From: Amedibacillus dolichus DSM 3991
GTDB lineage: Bacteria > Bacillota_I > Bacilli_A > Erysipelotrichales > Erysipelotrichaceae
Direction: 5' to 3'
NCBI RefSeq assembly: GCF_000154285.1
Contig: NZ_DS483477.1
Span: 62,001 to 126,000 of the forward strand
DNA: 64,000 bases
Under the pieces are notes generated by a model. The model had not been told where the DNA came from. It did not search any database and saw only the letters and a program-made list of their open reading frames with translations. The first letter of the stretch is position 1; every line of letters begins with the position of its first letter. Both the position numbers and the translations under genes were made by a program. Below are positions 1-8,726 of this stretch, one piece after another.

Positions 1-345
1 GCGATTTTATTTGATTTGGCAACAGCCATTTATTCGATTATCTTTACAGCTTGTATGTATTTGACGGTGGATAAATTTCACTATCAAAACATCAACATGA
101 CAGCGATGGTGTTTACACGAAATCCGCAGGTTAAAAACAGTATTATGGAGGAAACCGGCAGAGGTGTTACGTATTGGAAAGGCGCAGGTGCCTATACAGA
201 TAATGAAACCTTTGTTTTAATGACGGTTATTAACAAGTATGAGGTGCCACAGGTAAAAAAGATTATTTTATCGGCAGATCCGCAAGCCTTTATCATTATC
301 AATGAGGGAATGAGTGTCAGCGGTAACTTTGAAAAACGTTTGTAG
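1..345 (+). CDS. YitT/DUF2179-family membrane protein, 3' end only
   Basis: The reading frame is open from the first base, so the gene begins upstream of the window and only about 114 C-terminal residues are visible. The segment opens with the end of a membrane helix (LATAIYSIIFTACMYL), followed by a soluble domain with the pattern ITMxxRxxGVTYWKGxGAYT. That pattern, and the closing NEGMSVSGNF, are typical of the DUF2179 domain that ends YitT-type multi-pass membrane proteins. In this family the C-terminal domain is a small cytoplasmic alpha/beta unit; the transported or sensed ligand is generally unknown. A hairpin terminator follows. The family call is fairly safe from these motifs, but no specific function can be given. 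Confidence 0.8.
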   Translation, partial: AILFDLATAIYSIIFTACMYLTVDKFHYQNINMTAMVFTRNPQVKNSIMEETGRGVTYWKGAGAYTDNETFVLMTVINKYEVPQVKKIILSADPQAFIIINEGMSVSGNFEKRL

Positions 346-380
346 GAAGTCTTTTGATTTTCGATATGGATAAATAAAAC

Positions 381-434
381 GGAGATCTCAAACATGGTTA
401 AATGAAATGACCATATAAGAAATCTCCTTTTTTA
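381..434. terminator. Bidirectional terminator, structured-repeat type
   Basis: GGAGATCTC pairs with GAAATCTCC, an inner ATGGT/ACCAT stem lies between them, and T6 follows. On the minus strand the hairpin is followed by GTTTTATTT, so it can also end coaX. Its arrangement closely matches the hairpin at 8264-8316. Confidence 0.75.
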
Positions 435-461
435 TTGCTTGTTTATAGATAGAAGAAAATA

Positions 462-1262
462 TTATTTTTTATTGGCTTCTTCCTTCTTTTTCTTCTCACT
501 GATGTATTTTTCGTAAATAAACTTTAATCCCTTAAAGGTTAAATCACGATCGTAAATATCAATTTCATCGGTATTTTTATAAATGATTTTCCCCAATCCT
601 CCGGTAGCGATGACCTTCATATTACAGCCAAGCTCCTCTTTGAACTGACGAATGATGTATTCGCTTTGTCCGATATAGCCATAAACAAGACCGGCTTGCA
701 TACTGGTTGTGGTAGTCTTGTTTAAAATGGATTTCGGCTTTTTGATTTCGATTTCCGGAAGCTTGGCAGCCTGTGTCCACATTGCTTGTGCACTGGTTTC
801 AATCCCTAAGGCAATTACTCCGAATTCAAAGTTTCCTTGTGCATCTACATAATCATAGGTTGTAGCAGTACCGAAATCTACAACTAAGCAAGGACCTCCA
901 TAGGCATAAAAGGCACCGGCTGCATCAACGATACGATCTGCGCCGACCGCCTTGGGATTCTCGGCTTTGACGGAAATTCCGGTTTTGATACCGGGACCGA
1001 CAACGATCGGTTCTTTTTTCATATATTTGCGAATGCCATTCAAAAAGGAATGCATGATCTTAGGAACAACGCTGCTGACGATAACATCATCAATATCATT
1101 GATGGATACCTGAGAGGCATTTAAAAAGTTTGTGATCATGAAGCCGTATTCATCACTGGTACGCTTCATTTTGGTGGTTAAACGATAATTTCCGATGAGT
1201 TTATTGCCATTGTAAATACCGATGGTAATATTGGTGTTTCCGACGTCCATTACTACTAGCAT
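462..1262 (-). CDS. coaX: Type III pantothenate kinase
   Basis: Phosphorylates pantothenate in the first step of cytosolic coenzyme A synthesis. Type III enzymes belong to the ASKHA fold and differ from type I/II kinases in being insensitive to CoA feedback. The 266-residue protein, a normal length, starts MLVVMDVGNTNITIG with the DxGNT phosphate-binding motif. It contains GADRIVDAAGA, and VDFGTATTYD as the second nucleotide-binding region. The start at 1262 is preceded by AAGGAG at about nine bases. An in-frame extension upstream lies inside coaBC and is rejected. Start and coaBC stop almost touch (1262/1264), so translational coupling in a coaBC-coaX operon is likely. The C-terminus is a very Lys/Glu-rich tail, probably a disordered species-specific extension. 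Confidence 0.95.
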   Translation of the reverse strand: MLVVMDVGNTNITIGIYNGNKLIGNYRLTTKMKRTSDEYGFMITNFLNASQVSINDIDDVIVSSVVPKIMHSFLNGIRKYMKKEPIVVGPGIKTGISVKAENPKAVGADRIVDAAGAFYAYGGPCLVVDFGTATTYDYVDAQGNFEFGVIALGIETSAQAMWTQAAKLPEIEIKKPKSILNKTTTTSMQAGLVYGYIGQSEYIIRQFKEELGCNMKVIATGGLGKIIYKNTDEIDIYDRDLTFKGLKFIYEKYISEKKKKEEANKK

Positions 1263-1263
1263 G

Positions 1264-2466
1264 CTATTGTACTCCTTTTTCCTCGCGAATTTCGGCAAGT
1301 CTTTCCAAAATCTTGCAGGCAACCTCATATTTGCTCATAATTGAAAGCTCTTGAAGCTGCTCTTTTTCAATAAGGGTTACGATGTTGGTATTATGACCGA
1401 ACCCGGCTCCCTCGGTTTTTAAATTGTTTGCGACAATCATATCGCAATGTTTCTTTTCCAACTTTGCTTTGGCATTCTCAATTAAATTTTGGGTTTCCAT
1501 CGCAAAGCCGCAAAGAATTTGATCCTTTCGAATATGTTCTCCCAAATAGGCGAGAATATCGGGATTTTTGACAAGCTTTAAGGTAAATTCTTCACTATCC
1601 TTCTTGATTTTATGCTCGGCAACACTTTCAACACGATAATCTCCTACGGCAGCTGCCTTGATAATATAATCGGCAGATATATAGTGCGCTTTTACAGCCT
1701 CTAGCATATCCAAAGCGCTTTGAACGGAAATCAGCTGAACGCCGAAAGGTGCTTCCTCTCGACTCGGTCCACTGATCAAGGTTACACAGGCTCCCATGGA
1801 TTGTGCGGCACGTGCTAATTCATAACCCATTTTACCGCTGGAATGATTGGAAATATAACGTACGGGATCTAAGGCTTCCTGTGTAGGTCCGGCAGTGATC
1901 AGCACATGTTTGCCCTCTAAACGTCGATTGGTTTGAAAGTAGGAATCAATGCATGCTTCTATATCACTTAGCTCTGCCAACTTACCTTTTCCACAATCCC
2001 CACAGGCAAGAAAACCACTTGCCGGCTCAACGATGTGATAACCAAGCTCCTTGCAAGTCTTAAGGTTACGTTGCGTAACGGGATTTTCATACATTTGCGT
2101 ATTCATGGCAGGACATATTACCTTAGGACAATCGGCAGCTAGAAAGGTTGTAGTAAGCATATCATCGGCAATACCGCATACAAATTTCGCAATGACATTT
2201 GCGGTAGCCGGAACAACGACAAACAAGTCGGCACGTTTGGCAAGGGAGATATGCTTTACACTGCGATCGGCAACCTTTTCAAAGGTTGAAACCATAACAT
2301 TATGCTTCGTAAGGCTTTCAAAGGTTAAGGGAGTCATAAACTCTGTCGCATTCTGCGTCATGATCACCTCTACATCATAGCCCTTTTTTATTAAATTACT
2401 CGTTAGCTGAGCAGCCTTAAATACAGCAATTCCTCCACTAACACCTAATACGATAGTTTTTTTCAT
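1264..2466 (-). CDS. coaBC: Bifunctional phosphopantothenoylcysteine decarboxylase / phosphopantothenate-cysteine ligase
   Basis: Catalyses two successive CoA steps: ligation of cysteine to 4'-phosphopantothenate and decarboxylation to 4'-phosphopantetheine. The 400-residue protein has the N-terminal flavin-dependent CoaC domain (GVSGGIAVFKA; the CPAMN motif; the Cys-containing flap ACGDCGKGKL). The C-terminal CoaB domain begins near ITAGPTQEALDPVR and contains the conserved KKHCDMIVANNL lysine region. The start at 2466 (MKKTIVLG) has AGAGGA upstream; a 36-residue in-frame extension is not supported. With coaX immediately downstream the operon covers pantothenate to phosphopantetheine. The minus-strand promoter at 2509-2537 fits transcription of both genes. 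Confidence 0.95.
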   Translation of the reverse strand: MKKTIVLGVSGGIAVFKAAQLTSNLIKKGYDVEVIMTQNATEFMTPLTFESLTKHNVMVSTFEKVADRSVKHISLAKRADLFVVVPATANVIAKFVCGIADDMLTTTFLAADCPKVICPAMNTQMYENPVTQRNLKTCKELGYHIVEPASGFLACGDCGKGKLAELSDIEACIDSYFQTNRRLEGKHVLITAGPTQEALDPVRYISNHSSGKMGYELARAAQSMGACVTLISGPSREEAPFGVQLISVQSALDMLEAVKAHYISADYIIKAAAVGDYRVESVAEHKIKKDSEEFTLKLVKNPDILAYLGEHIRKDQILCGFAMETQNLIENAKAKLEKKHCDMIVANNLKTEGAGFGHNTNIVTLIEKEQLQELSIMSKYEVACKILERLAEIREEKGVQ

Positions 2467-2508
2467 ATTCAAATCCTCTTTCGCTGAGACAGCGTCATAA
2501 GCTATCTT

Positions 2509-2537
2509 ATTATAACGCAATGTGATATGCTTGACAA
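2509..2537 (-). promoter_or_regulatory. Sigma-A-type promoter of coaBC-coaX
   Basis: On the minus strand TTGTCA (2537-2532) and a perfect TATAAT (2514-2509) are separated by 17 bases, about 45 bases upstream of the coaBC start. Confidence 0.75.
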
Positions 2538-2623
2538 GAATTGTGTGATTGCTTTCACAAGTTGAGATAAGCATTCTTTTCTTTTACGATCTATATTATA
2601 ATAAAGATAAACGAGGTGGTTGT

Positions 2624-4144
2624 ATGTATATTGTCGATAGTAAGACCATGCATAGATTAGATGAACAATTGATAAAACAGCAGCGTGTATCATCACTTGA
2701 TCTTATGAAGCGAGCTGCAAGTGGCGTGAAGGATTACATTGATGAGCATCATACAAAGCTGGTACGTATTTTGATCGTTTGCGGTGTCGGAAATAATGGC
2801 GGCGATGGTTTTGCGCTTGCCAGCTTATTGAAAGAAGATGGGTATGTAAATGTAACCTTGTTTACGCTTGCAAATGAAAACCAGCTTACAAGCGATGCAA
2901 GATTTTATGCTTTGCGCTGTGCTCAACTGAATATTCCTTGTTTTCATCAACTTCATGAACTGGAAGGTTTATTAAAAAACAGCGAACAATGTGTCGATGC
3001 TTTGTTTGGAACAGGCTTATCACGTGGGATCCATGGGGATTATGCGCAGGTCATTCATCAAATCAATGCAAGTAAGCTTCCTTGTATCAGCATTGATATG
3101 CCAAGTGGTATCCACAGTGATACAGGAGCTTGTATGGGCTGTGCGATTCATGCCGATGTTACGATTAGCTTTGCCTGTTACAAGCAAGGACAGCTGTTAG
3201 GTGAGGGAAGGCGTTATTGCGGACATTTGAAAATCGTAGATATCGGTATTCCTCATGAAATGATCGCAAAGGAAGAGCATGCGATACTTTTAACGGAGGA
3301 TAAGACACGCCAGATGTTGCCAAAGCGTTTTGAACAATCGCATAAAGGCAGCTATGGTAAGGTGTTGGCAATTGGCGGAAGTCGTTCGATGCATGGTGCT
3401 ATTACCTTATGTGCCAAAGCAATGCTGCGAAGCGGAGTAGGCACTTTGACCTTATTTGTGCCCAAAAGCATCGGTATGCTTTTAGCAATGAAGCTAGAGG
3501 AGTGCATGTTGATAGAGGCAGATGATGAGAATGGCATGTTTGCACAAGGGGCATTATCCTTGCTTAAAGAAAAAATTGGGAACTACGATTTGGTTGTGAT
3601 TGGAAATGGTATGGGAAGAACAAAGGCAAGTGAGGCATTGGTTGCCTATGTGCTGCAACAAGATATACCTTGCATTCTTGATGCCGATGCCTTGTGGTCA
3701 TGTGCTAAATACAGAGAGCTGATAAAAAGACGGCAAGCTCCTTTGATCGTAACACCACATCCAAAGGAGTTCAGTTATTTGACAAGCAAAAGCACTGCCG
3801 AAATCAAGGCCGATCCTTTTAAGGCAGTGCGGGAATTTACAAGCTGTTATCCAAATGTAACACTTGTTTATAAAGATTATGTCAGTATCATAGCGACAGA
3901 TAAAAAGTGCTACGTTAATTGTATCGGTAACAATGCCTTAGCCAAAGGTGGAAGCGGCGATGTGCTTTGTGGCATCATTTCCGGTTTATATGCACAATCC
4001 AAGCAAGCAATAGAGGCAGCAGGTGCCGGAGTTTATGTACATGCCAAGTGTGCCGATGAGCTATTACAAGTGGAAGATGCAAACAGTATTTTACCAAGTG
4101 ATATCATCTTTACCTTATCCAAGGTATATAAAGCTTTACGCTAA
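2624..4144 (+). CDS. nnrE/nnrD fusion: Bifunctional NAD(P)HX epimerase / ADP-dependent NAD(P)HX dehydratase
   Basis: Repairs hydrated NADH and NADPH. The N-terminal YjeF-type epimerase interconverts R- and S-NAD(P)HX, and the C-terminal ribokinase-like domain dehydrates S-NAD(P)HX using ADP or ATP. In the 506-residue product the epimerase domain (about 1-215) shows GVGNNGGDGFALA and the aspartate-containing SIDMPSGIHSDTG. The dehydratase domain (about 225-500) shows KGSYGKVLAIGGS, VTPHPKEF and the family signature NALAKGGSGDVL. The fused arrangement is standard. The start at 2624 has GAGGTGG four bases upstream; the in-frame extension to 2549 has no ribosome site. The 3' end overlaps the convergent hflX by four bases, leaving no room for an intergenic terminator. 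Confidence 0.95.
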   Translation: MYIVDSKTMHRLDEQLIKQQRVSSLDLMKRAASGVKDYIDEHHTKLVRILIVCGVGNNGGDGFALASLLKEDGYVNVTLFTLANENQLTSDARFYALRCAQLNIPCFHQLHELEGLLKNSEQCVDALFGTGLSRGIHGDYAQVIHQINASKLPCISIDMPSGIHSDTGACMGCAIHADVTISFACYKQGQLLGEGRRYCGHLKIVDIGIPHEMIAKEEHAILLTEDKTRQMLPKRFEQSHKGSYGKVLAIGGSRSMHGAITLCAKAMLRSGVGTLTLFVPKSIGMLLAMKLEECMLIEADDENGMFAQGALSLLKEKIGNYDLVVIGNGMGRTKASEALVAYVLQQDIPCILDADALWSCAKYRELIKRRQAPLIVTPHPKEFSYLTSKSTAEIKADPFKAVREFTSCYPNVTLVYKDYVSIIATDKKCYVNCIGNNALAKGGSGDVLCGIISGLYAQSKQAIEAAGAGVYVHAKCADELLQVEDANSILPSDIIFTLSKVYKALR

Positions 4145-5370
4145 TGCATATACGCTTTATATGTTTCCAACAAATCATTAGGTAGAGCAACCTCAAGATG
4201 CATGCCATCTTCGAAATCATCACGCTGTGAAATTTGTGCTTGTGTAAGCAGTCTGCCATAAAGACTGCTTTTTTCATAAGGAATGCAAAGCTTTACCATA
4301 GTGGTTAGTGGAAATAAACGAAGTCGAATTTGATTTATCAGTTCCTTTATACATTCCTCGTTTTTAGCACTGATAAAAAGGTGCTCGCCATGCATGGAAG
4401 GATAGGGAATATCGGTTTGATCGCATTTGTTGAATACATGAAGTATCGGCAGATTTCCGATATGCAGGGCTTGCAGTGTGTCGCTTGTTACTTTCATCTG
4501 TTGTTCATAATCGGCATAGGAGGTATCAATGACTTCGATTAACAAATCGGCATAGCAAGCTTCCTCCAAGGTTGAGTGAAAGGCCTCGATAAGTTCATGG
4601 GGAAGATCGCGTACAAAACCAACGGTGTCGCTTAATAAAAAGCTTTGATGTCCCAAATCAATGCGGCGTAGAGAGGTATCTAGAGTCGCAAACAGCATAT
4701 CCTTTTCATATACGTATTTCTCTTTCGAGCTATTGCTGTATTGCAGCAGAGCATTCATGATGGTTGATTTTCCGGCATTTGTATAGCCGATCAAGGAAAC
4801 AAGAGGGAGGCGAGATTGCAAGCGAGCATTTCGTTGTGTCATGCGCGTTTTTTCCAATTGCTTTAATTCTCTTGTTGTAGATACAATGCGTGAGGCAATA
4901 CGGCGTCTATCCAGCTCCAACTGCTTTTCTCCCAAACCCTTGTTTTGACCGCTGGCACTTTGTCTGCCTAAATGTTTTTTCGAACCGATCAAGCGTGAGC
5001 GCTGGCGTTTTAATTGAGCATTTTCGATTTGTAAGCGTGCTGCTTTTGATTTGGCACGGCGAGCAAAGATTTCCAAAATCAAATCGCTGCGATCCATGAC
5101 GTTTATATTCCAATAAGCCTCAAGGTTTCGGATTTGTAGAGGGGATAAGTCATTGAAAAATAAAACAGCATCTAGGGCATGTGCTTGTAGAAAGGTATGG
5201 ATTTCCGCACATTTTCCTTTTCCGATCCAAGTGTTGCCATGAATTTGTCGCAGCACTTGGCGAAATTCTCGGACAATTTCCATATCACAGGCAGCAACCA
5301 GCTCCTTAAATTCCTGTATATCTTCTTCATGAAGTGTTTGTGCACCAAAAACAACAGCAACCTGTTCCAT
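4141..5370 (-). CDS. hflX: Ribosome-associated GTPase HflX
   Basis: HflX binds the ribosome and, in characterised species, splits stalled 70S particles during heat or antibiotic stress. The 409-residue protein has the N-terminal HflX domain, a helical region rich in Arg/Lys (about 100-185, with LIGSKKHLGRQSASGQNKGLGE), and a TRAFAC G domain. The G domain shows G1 GYTNAGKST at 195-203, G3 DTVGF and G4 NKCD. The helical-hairpin region KGLGEKQLELDRR is a hallmark of the family. The start at 5370 has GAGGGA ten bases upstream. The gene is convergent with and overlaps the NAD(P)HX repair gene. Length and motifs are normal; no defect seen. Confidence 0.96.
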   Translation of the reverse strand: MEQVAVVFGAQTLHEEDIQEFKELVAACDMEIVREFRQVLRQIHGNTWIGKGKCAEIHTFLQAHALDAVLFFNDLSPLQIRNLEAYWNINVMDRSDLILEIFARRAKSKAARLQIENAQLKRQRSRLIGSKKHLGRQSASGQNKGLGEKQLELDRRRIASRIVSTTRELKQLEKTRMTQRNARLQSRLPLVSLIGYTNAGKSTIMNALLQYSNSSKEKYVYEKDMLFATLDTSLRRIDLGHQSFLLSDTVGFVRDLPHELIEAFHSTLEEACYADLLIEVIDTSYADYEQQMKVTSDTLQALHIGNLPILHVFNKCDQTDIPYPSMHGEHLFISAKNEECIKELINQIRLRLFPLTTMVKLCIPYEKSSLYGRLLTQAQISQRDDFEDGMHLEVALPNDLLETYKAYMH

Positions 5371-5483
5371 GCAATCCCTCGCTTTTCTTTCTAAGAATAG
5401 GATACCATAGTTTTAAAGGAAAATTCCAAGAAAATATTGCACCTAAAAGAAACGTGAGCATAGCTTAGGGAAGGAGGGATTGT

Positions 5484-6053
5484 ATGACGATTCGTGTTTT
5501 TATTGATCAAGGACACAACTTGGGAGAAATCAACGCTGGTGCGAATGGAAATGGTGTCGTTGAGGCGGAGGTAACCTATCGAGTAGGTAAATATTTGGCA
5601 AAGTATCTAAATACCGATCCTGCTTTTACGGCAAGGGTATCACGTTTGTTTCCGGATACGGTTTTGGGATATGATGCCGCAAGCAGCTTACAGGAAAGGG
5701 TAGCGATGGCAAATCGTTGGCCTGCTGATTATTTTATCAGTATTCATGTAAATGCCAATTTGAATCCCAATATCAACGGAAGTGAAATTTACGTATATCA
5801 GGAAAACAGCGTTGCTTATGATTTAGCGCAGGTGGTTTTGGCTTCCATTGTAACAAGCATTCCGATGCGGGATAATCAGGTACGTATCAACCCACGCTTA
5901 TATGTGTTGCGTAAAACGACGATGCCGGCAATTTTGATTGAATTGGGCTACCTTAGCAATCCGGAAGATGCGCAGAAGCTTTTAACGAAGCAGGAGCAAT
6001 TTGCCTATGCGATTTATCAAGGCCTGCGTGATTATGTCATGCGGAATGCTTAG
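5484..6053 (+). CDS. N-acetylmuramoyl-L-alanine amidase (Amidase_3), leaderless
   Basis: Zinc-dependent amidase that cuts the bond between MurNAc and the L-alanine of the stem peptide. The 189-residue protein is essentially only the Amidase_3 catalytic domain. Zinc ligands are visible as H11 (IDQGHNLG), E27 (VVEAEV) and H88 (SIHVNAN), with the catalytic glutamate E153 in LIELGYLSN. The start at 5484 is fixed by a strong GGAAGGAGGG site. There is no signal peptide, transmembrane segment or wall-binding module, which is unusual for a housekeeping autolysin. It more resembles minimal endolysin or germination/sporulation catalytic domains; no phage genes are adjacent. A perfect-stem terminator follows directly. 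The enzyme class is secure; the export route and physiological role are not. Confidence 0.92.
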   Translation: MTIRVFIDQGHNLGEINAGANGNGVVEAEVTYRVGKYLAKYLNTDPAFTARVSRLFPDTVLGYDAASSLQERVAMANRWPADYFISIHVNANLNPNINGSEIYVYQENSVAYDLAQVVLASIVTSIPMRDNQVRINPRLYVLRKTTMPAILIELGYLSNPEDAQKLLTKQEQFAYAIYQGLRDYVMRNA

Positions 6054-6082
6054 AAATCACAGCTGTGATTTCTCTTTTTTTA
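6052..6082 (+). terminator. Terminator of the amidase gene
   Basis: Perfect dyad AGAAATCACAG / CTGTGATTTCT followed by C and T7, beginning inside the stop codon. Confidence 0.9.
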
Positions 6083-6192
6083 CTGAAAGAGGTTCCAATT
6101 TCAAAAAGTCGGGAAAATGTAAATAAATCCTTGGAAAATGATAGGAAATAAAAGTAAAGTAAGGTATAATTTAAATATAAGCAGGTGATGAA

Positions 6193-8199
6193 ATGGAACA
6201 GAAAATGCAGGAATTTTTAGCAAAGTATGAAATAGCTCCTTGTGAACATATTGAAACAGTGTTGGATACGAGTACGACTTGTCTTGTTGTAAGGGGCTGT
6301 GTGGGCAGTGGTAAGACACAGCTTTTTTTATCGCGTCTTGCCTATCTATTAGAGAGTGAAGCAGCACAAAAGGAACAGATGCTGAACCTAGTTGTTGATG
6401 CCTCTAGCGCACGTATGATGAAACAGGCATACAGAGAGCGTTACGGTTGTGAAAAGACCCCTAATTTTGTGGATATCTTTTCGTTTGCCTATCGCATTGT
6501 CAGCTTTTATGATGAGAAAAATCAAAATACCAGAAAGGTATTCAGCAATATGCAGAAGGCTGCCGATAAGATTTTAAGAACTCAGTTTAAGCTGATATGC
6601 TCCAATGTGGAAATCGAGCGGTTATTGCAGAAGGTTTATCAGTGTAAGCTGCGTTTGTTAAATGAAAAAAGAATTGCGGAAATCAAAATGGATAACATTG
6701 ATTTTGCGGCTTTTTATAATGCTTATGAAAAGTTTAAGAAGCAAAAGAAAATTTATGACAAAGCCGATGTCTTGCAGGAAGCCTTGCATATTCTAATGTA
6801 TGATAAGGAAATGCTGGAGCTCTATCAGCAGCGCTTTGCGTATATCACGATCGATGATGCACAGGAGTTATCCTATGCCGCACAGATGCTGATTCGCATT
6901 TTACAGGCGCATCAGGCAAAGCTGTGCGCGTTTGTAAATCCACAGGTAAGCTGCGATCTGACCTATGATGCCGATGCAACGATATTCGATGCATGGAAAG
7001 ATGATTATGAGGATTATAAAGAGGTTGTTTTAACAACGACACATCGTTTGAATTCGACATTATGTGAATTGACAAATCGTTTTATACCAAGCACCATGAC
7101 AACTGCAAGTACTGAGGAATGTGAAATTAAGTATAAAGGCTTTAGCGAATGGAAAAAGATGTATGATTATGCATTAAAAAGAGTTGAGGAAAAAGAGGAG
7201 GTTGCTTTCTTATATCGAGAAGATGCCATCGCGATTCCGTTGATTGAGCATCTTGTATCCAATCAAATCGCAGTAAATTTCCAATGGAATATCAAAAGCT
7301 TTTTGAATGATTCGATTGTCAAAGATATGGTTAACTTTTTGTCCTTATTTATAAATCCACGAAATATGCGTGCCTTTTTTGAAGTGCATAAATATATGGG
7401 CTTGGATATGAGCAATCGTATGCTTTTGGAAATTGATGGAATTATGAGCGATCAACCGCAGATGGATATTTATCAATCCATTATTGCCAGCAGTTATAAA
7501 GCTAGTGGGAAACGTTTATTGTCCTCTTATATGGAGGATATCCGAGAGGTTTCCGGTGGAACGACCTTTGACATGCTGCAATTTGTGTTGGAGAAATTTG
7601 CTTATGATGCGAATATGCGAAAGGAACGACGTACGATACAGGATCCGGTATGGATCGCATTGCAGATTTTGGCAGCGAAGTACCCCGATCCAAGAGAATT
7701 TTTAGAGGTATTGCGTGGTCTGATCAATATTTCTTCAAGTGAGCATGCCGATGTTTATGTATTGCCGCTTCGTGCAGCGTATGGCAGACAGTATTCCTGC
7801 GTATGTATGATTGACTGCTTTGCGCATATTTATCCGAAATTTAAAGGAAATGCCTATGAGGAAGCCTTTGAAAGACGGTTGTTTTATATGGGAATGAGCC
7901 GTGCTGTTCATCATTTGGAGCTATTTACCGGCAAGAACTGTTTTGGTACGCGTTTGGAAATGTCGCCATATATTTATGAATTGCATGGTAAGCGCAAGGA
8001 AGCAAGTAAGCCGAAGGCCACAAGCTCTCGGTTAAGAGAACAGGATTTTAAACGTGGTGTACGCATTGAGCATGCAAGCTTAGGAAAGGGAACGATCAAA
8101 CGTGTGAAGGACGGTATGATGGAGGTCGTTTTCGCAGAAGAAAATAAAATGCTTAATATTAAATTATGTATAAAAAATAAATTGGTAAAGCTTGTTTAA
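6193..8199 (+). CDS. Divergent UvrD/PcrA-like superfamily 1 helicase with degenerate motifs
   Basis: 668 residues. The N-terminus carries an intact Walker A (GCVGSGKTQ, Lys41). The C-terminus carries a PcrA-type tail (GVRIEHASLGKGTIKRV, then EVVFAEE), the small domain that contacts RNA polymerase or partner proteins in PcrA. Between them SF1A landmarks are present but altered. Motif II is IDDAQE at about 220-225 rather than DEAQ. Motif III (normally DxxQxIYxFRGA) is NPQVSCDLTYDADATIF. The THR block (TTTHRLNSTL) is kept. Motif V (THxxKGLE) is replaced near residue 520 by PLRAAYGRQYSC. Motif VI is FYMGMSRAVHHLEL. It probably binds nucleotide; true unwinding activity is uncertain. The start at 6193 has AGGTGA upstream. 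Monocistronic, with its own terminator. It may be a specialised repair or transcription-coupled accessory factor; that is inference. Confidence 0.8.
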   Translation: MEQKMQEFLAKYEIAPCEHIETVLDTSTTCLVVRGCVGSGKTQLFLSRLAYLLESEAAQKEQMLNLVVDASSARMMKQAYRERYGCEKTPNFVDIFSFAYRIVSFYDEKNQNTRKVFSNMQKAADKILRTQFKLICSNVEIERLLQKVYQCKLRLLNEKRIAEIKMDNIDFAAFYNAYEKFKKQKKIYDKADVLQEALHILMYDKEMLELYQQRFAYITIDDAQELSYAAQMLIRILQAHQAKLCAFVNPQVSCDLTYDADATIFDAWKDDYEDYKEVVLTTTHRLNSTLCELTNRFIPSTMTTASTEECEIKYKGFSEWKKMYDYALKRVEEKEEVAFLYREDAIAIPLIEHLVSNQIAVNFQWNIKSFLNDSIVKDMVNFLSLFINPRNMRAFFEVHKYMGLDMSNRMLLEIDGIMSDQPQMDIYQSIIASSYKASGKRLLSSYMEDIREVSGGTTFDMLQFVLEKFAYDANMRKERRTIQDPVWIALQILAAKYPDPREFLEVLRGLINISSSEHADVYVLPLRAAYGRQYSCVCMIDCFAHIYPKFKGNAYEEAFERRLFYMGMSRAVHHLELFTGKNCFGTRLEMSPYIYELHGKRKEASKPKATSSRLREQDFKRGVRIEHASLGKGTIKRVKDGMMEVVFAEENKMLNIKLCIKNKLVKLV

Positions 8200-8263
8200 A
8201 ATAGAATATTATAGAAGTGCAAGAAAGACTATCTTTTCCAAACTTTTAAGCAGGTATTAAAAA

Positions 8264-8316
8264 GAGATTTCTAATATGGTTGTTTAGCCGCTGCCATACT
8301 TGAAATCTCCTTTTTA
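8264..8316 (+). terminator. Terminator of the helicase gene, structured-repeat type
   Basis: GAGATTTC (8264-8271) pairs with GAAATCTC (8302-8309), an inner TATGG/CCATA stem lies between, and T5 follows. The layout parallels that at 381-434. Confidence 0.8.
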
Positions 8317-8421
8317 TATGCTGTATCGTTTTGATTTTAAATATGCGATGTCTTATAAACTACTTTGTGAAGTGAATAGGTTCCTTTTGTTTTACTTCTT
8401 CTCATTTTTCTCTTACATAAC

Positions 8422-8445
8422 AAAAAAAGCCTTAATAGAAGGCTT
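8422..8445 (-). terminator. Terminator of tRNA-Glu
   Basis: On the minus strand AAGCCTT, a short loop, AAGGCTT, then T7 just downstream of the tRNA 3' end. Confidence 0.85.
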
Positions 8446-8456
8446 CATTTATCAAA

Positions 8457-8532
8457 TGGTGACGCGTACGGGATTCGAACCCGTGAATGCATGCGTGAAA
8501 GGCATGTGAGTTAACCGTTTCTCCAACGCGCC
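8457..8532 (-). tRNA. tRNA-Glu (anticodon UUC)
   Basis: Minus-strand 76-nt cloverleaf with an encoded CCA end. The acceptor GGCGCGT pairs with ACGCGTC (one G-U), and the T arm is GGGTTCGAATCCC. The anticodon stem CATGC/GCATG encloses the loop CTTTCAC, so positions 34-36 are TTC, decoding GAA/GAG. The discriminator is A73. It stands alone as a one-tRNA unit with its own terminator. Confidence 0.95.
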
Positions 8533-8726
8533 ATCAATATTGCTTACATATCCTACCATAAGTAGCGAATAAACACAAGTAGAAATTTGCATTTTTTTCA
8601 TATAATTTATTGCACGGGAAATAATTTGCCATAAAAAAGCAAAATATATATGCAAAATGAATGATTTTTAACTTTTTAAATGAGGTGATGTTTAGTATAA
8701 TAAGGCAGGAAGCTAGGTGGAATGAA

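Noticed and set aside
8300-8655. Open frames on both strands over the tRNA-Glu gene
   Set aside because: They overlap a tRNA and its terminator and have no protein-like features.
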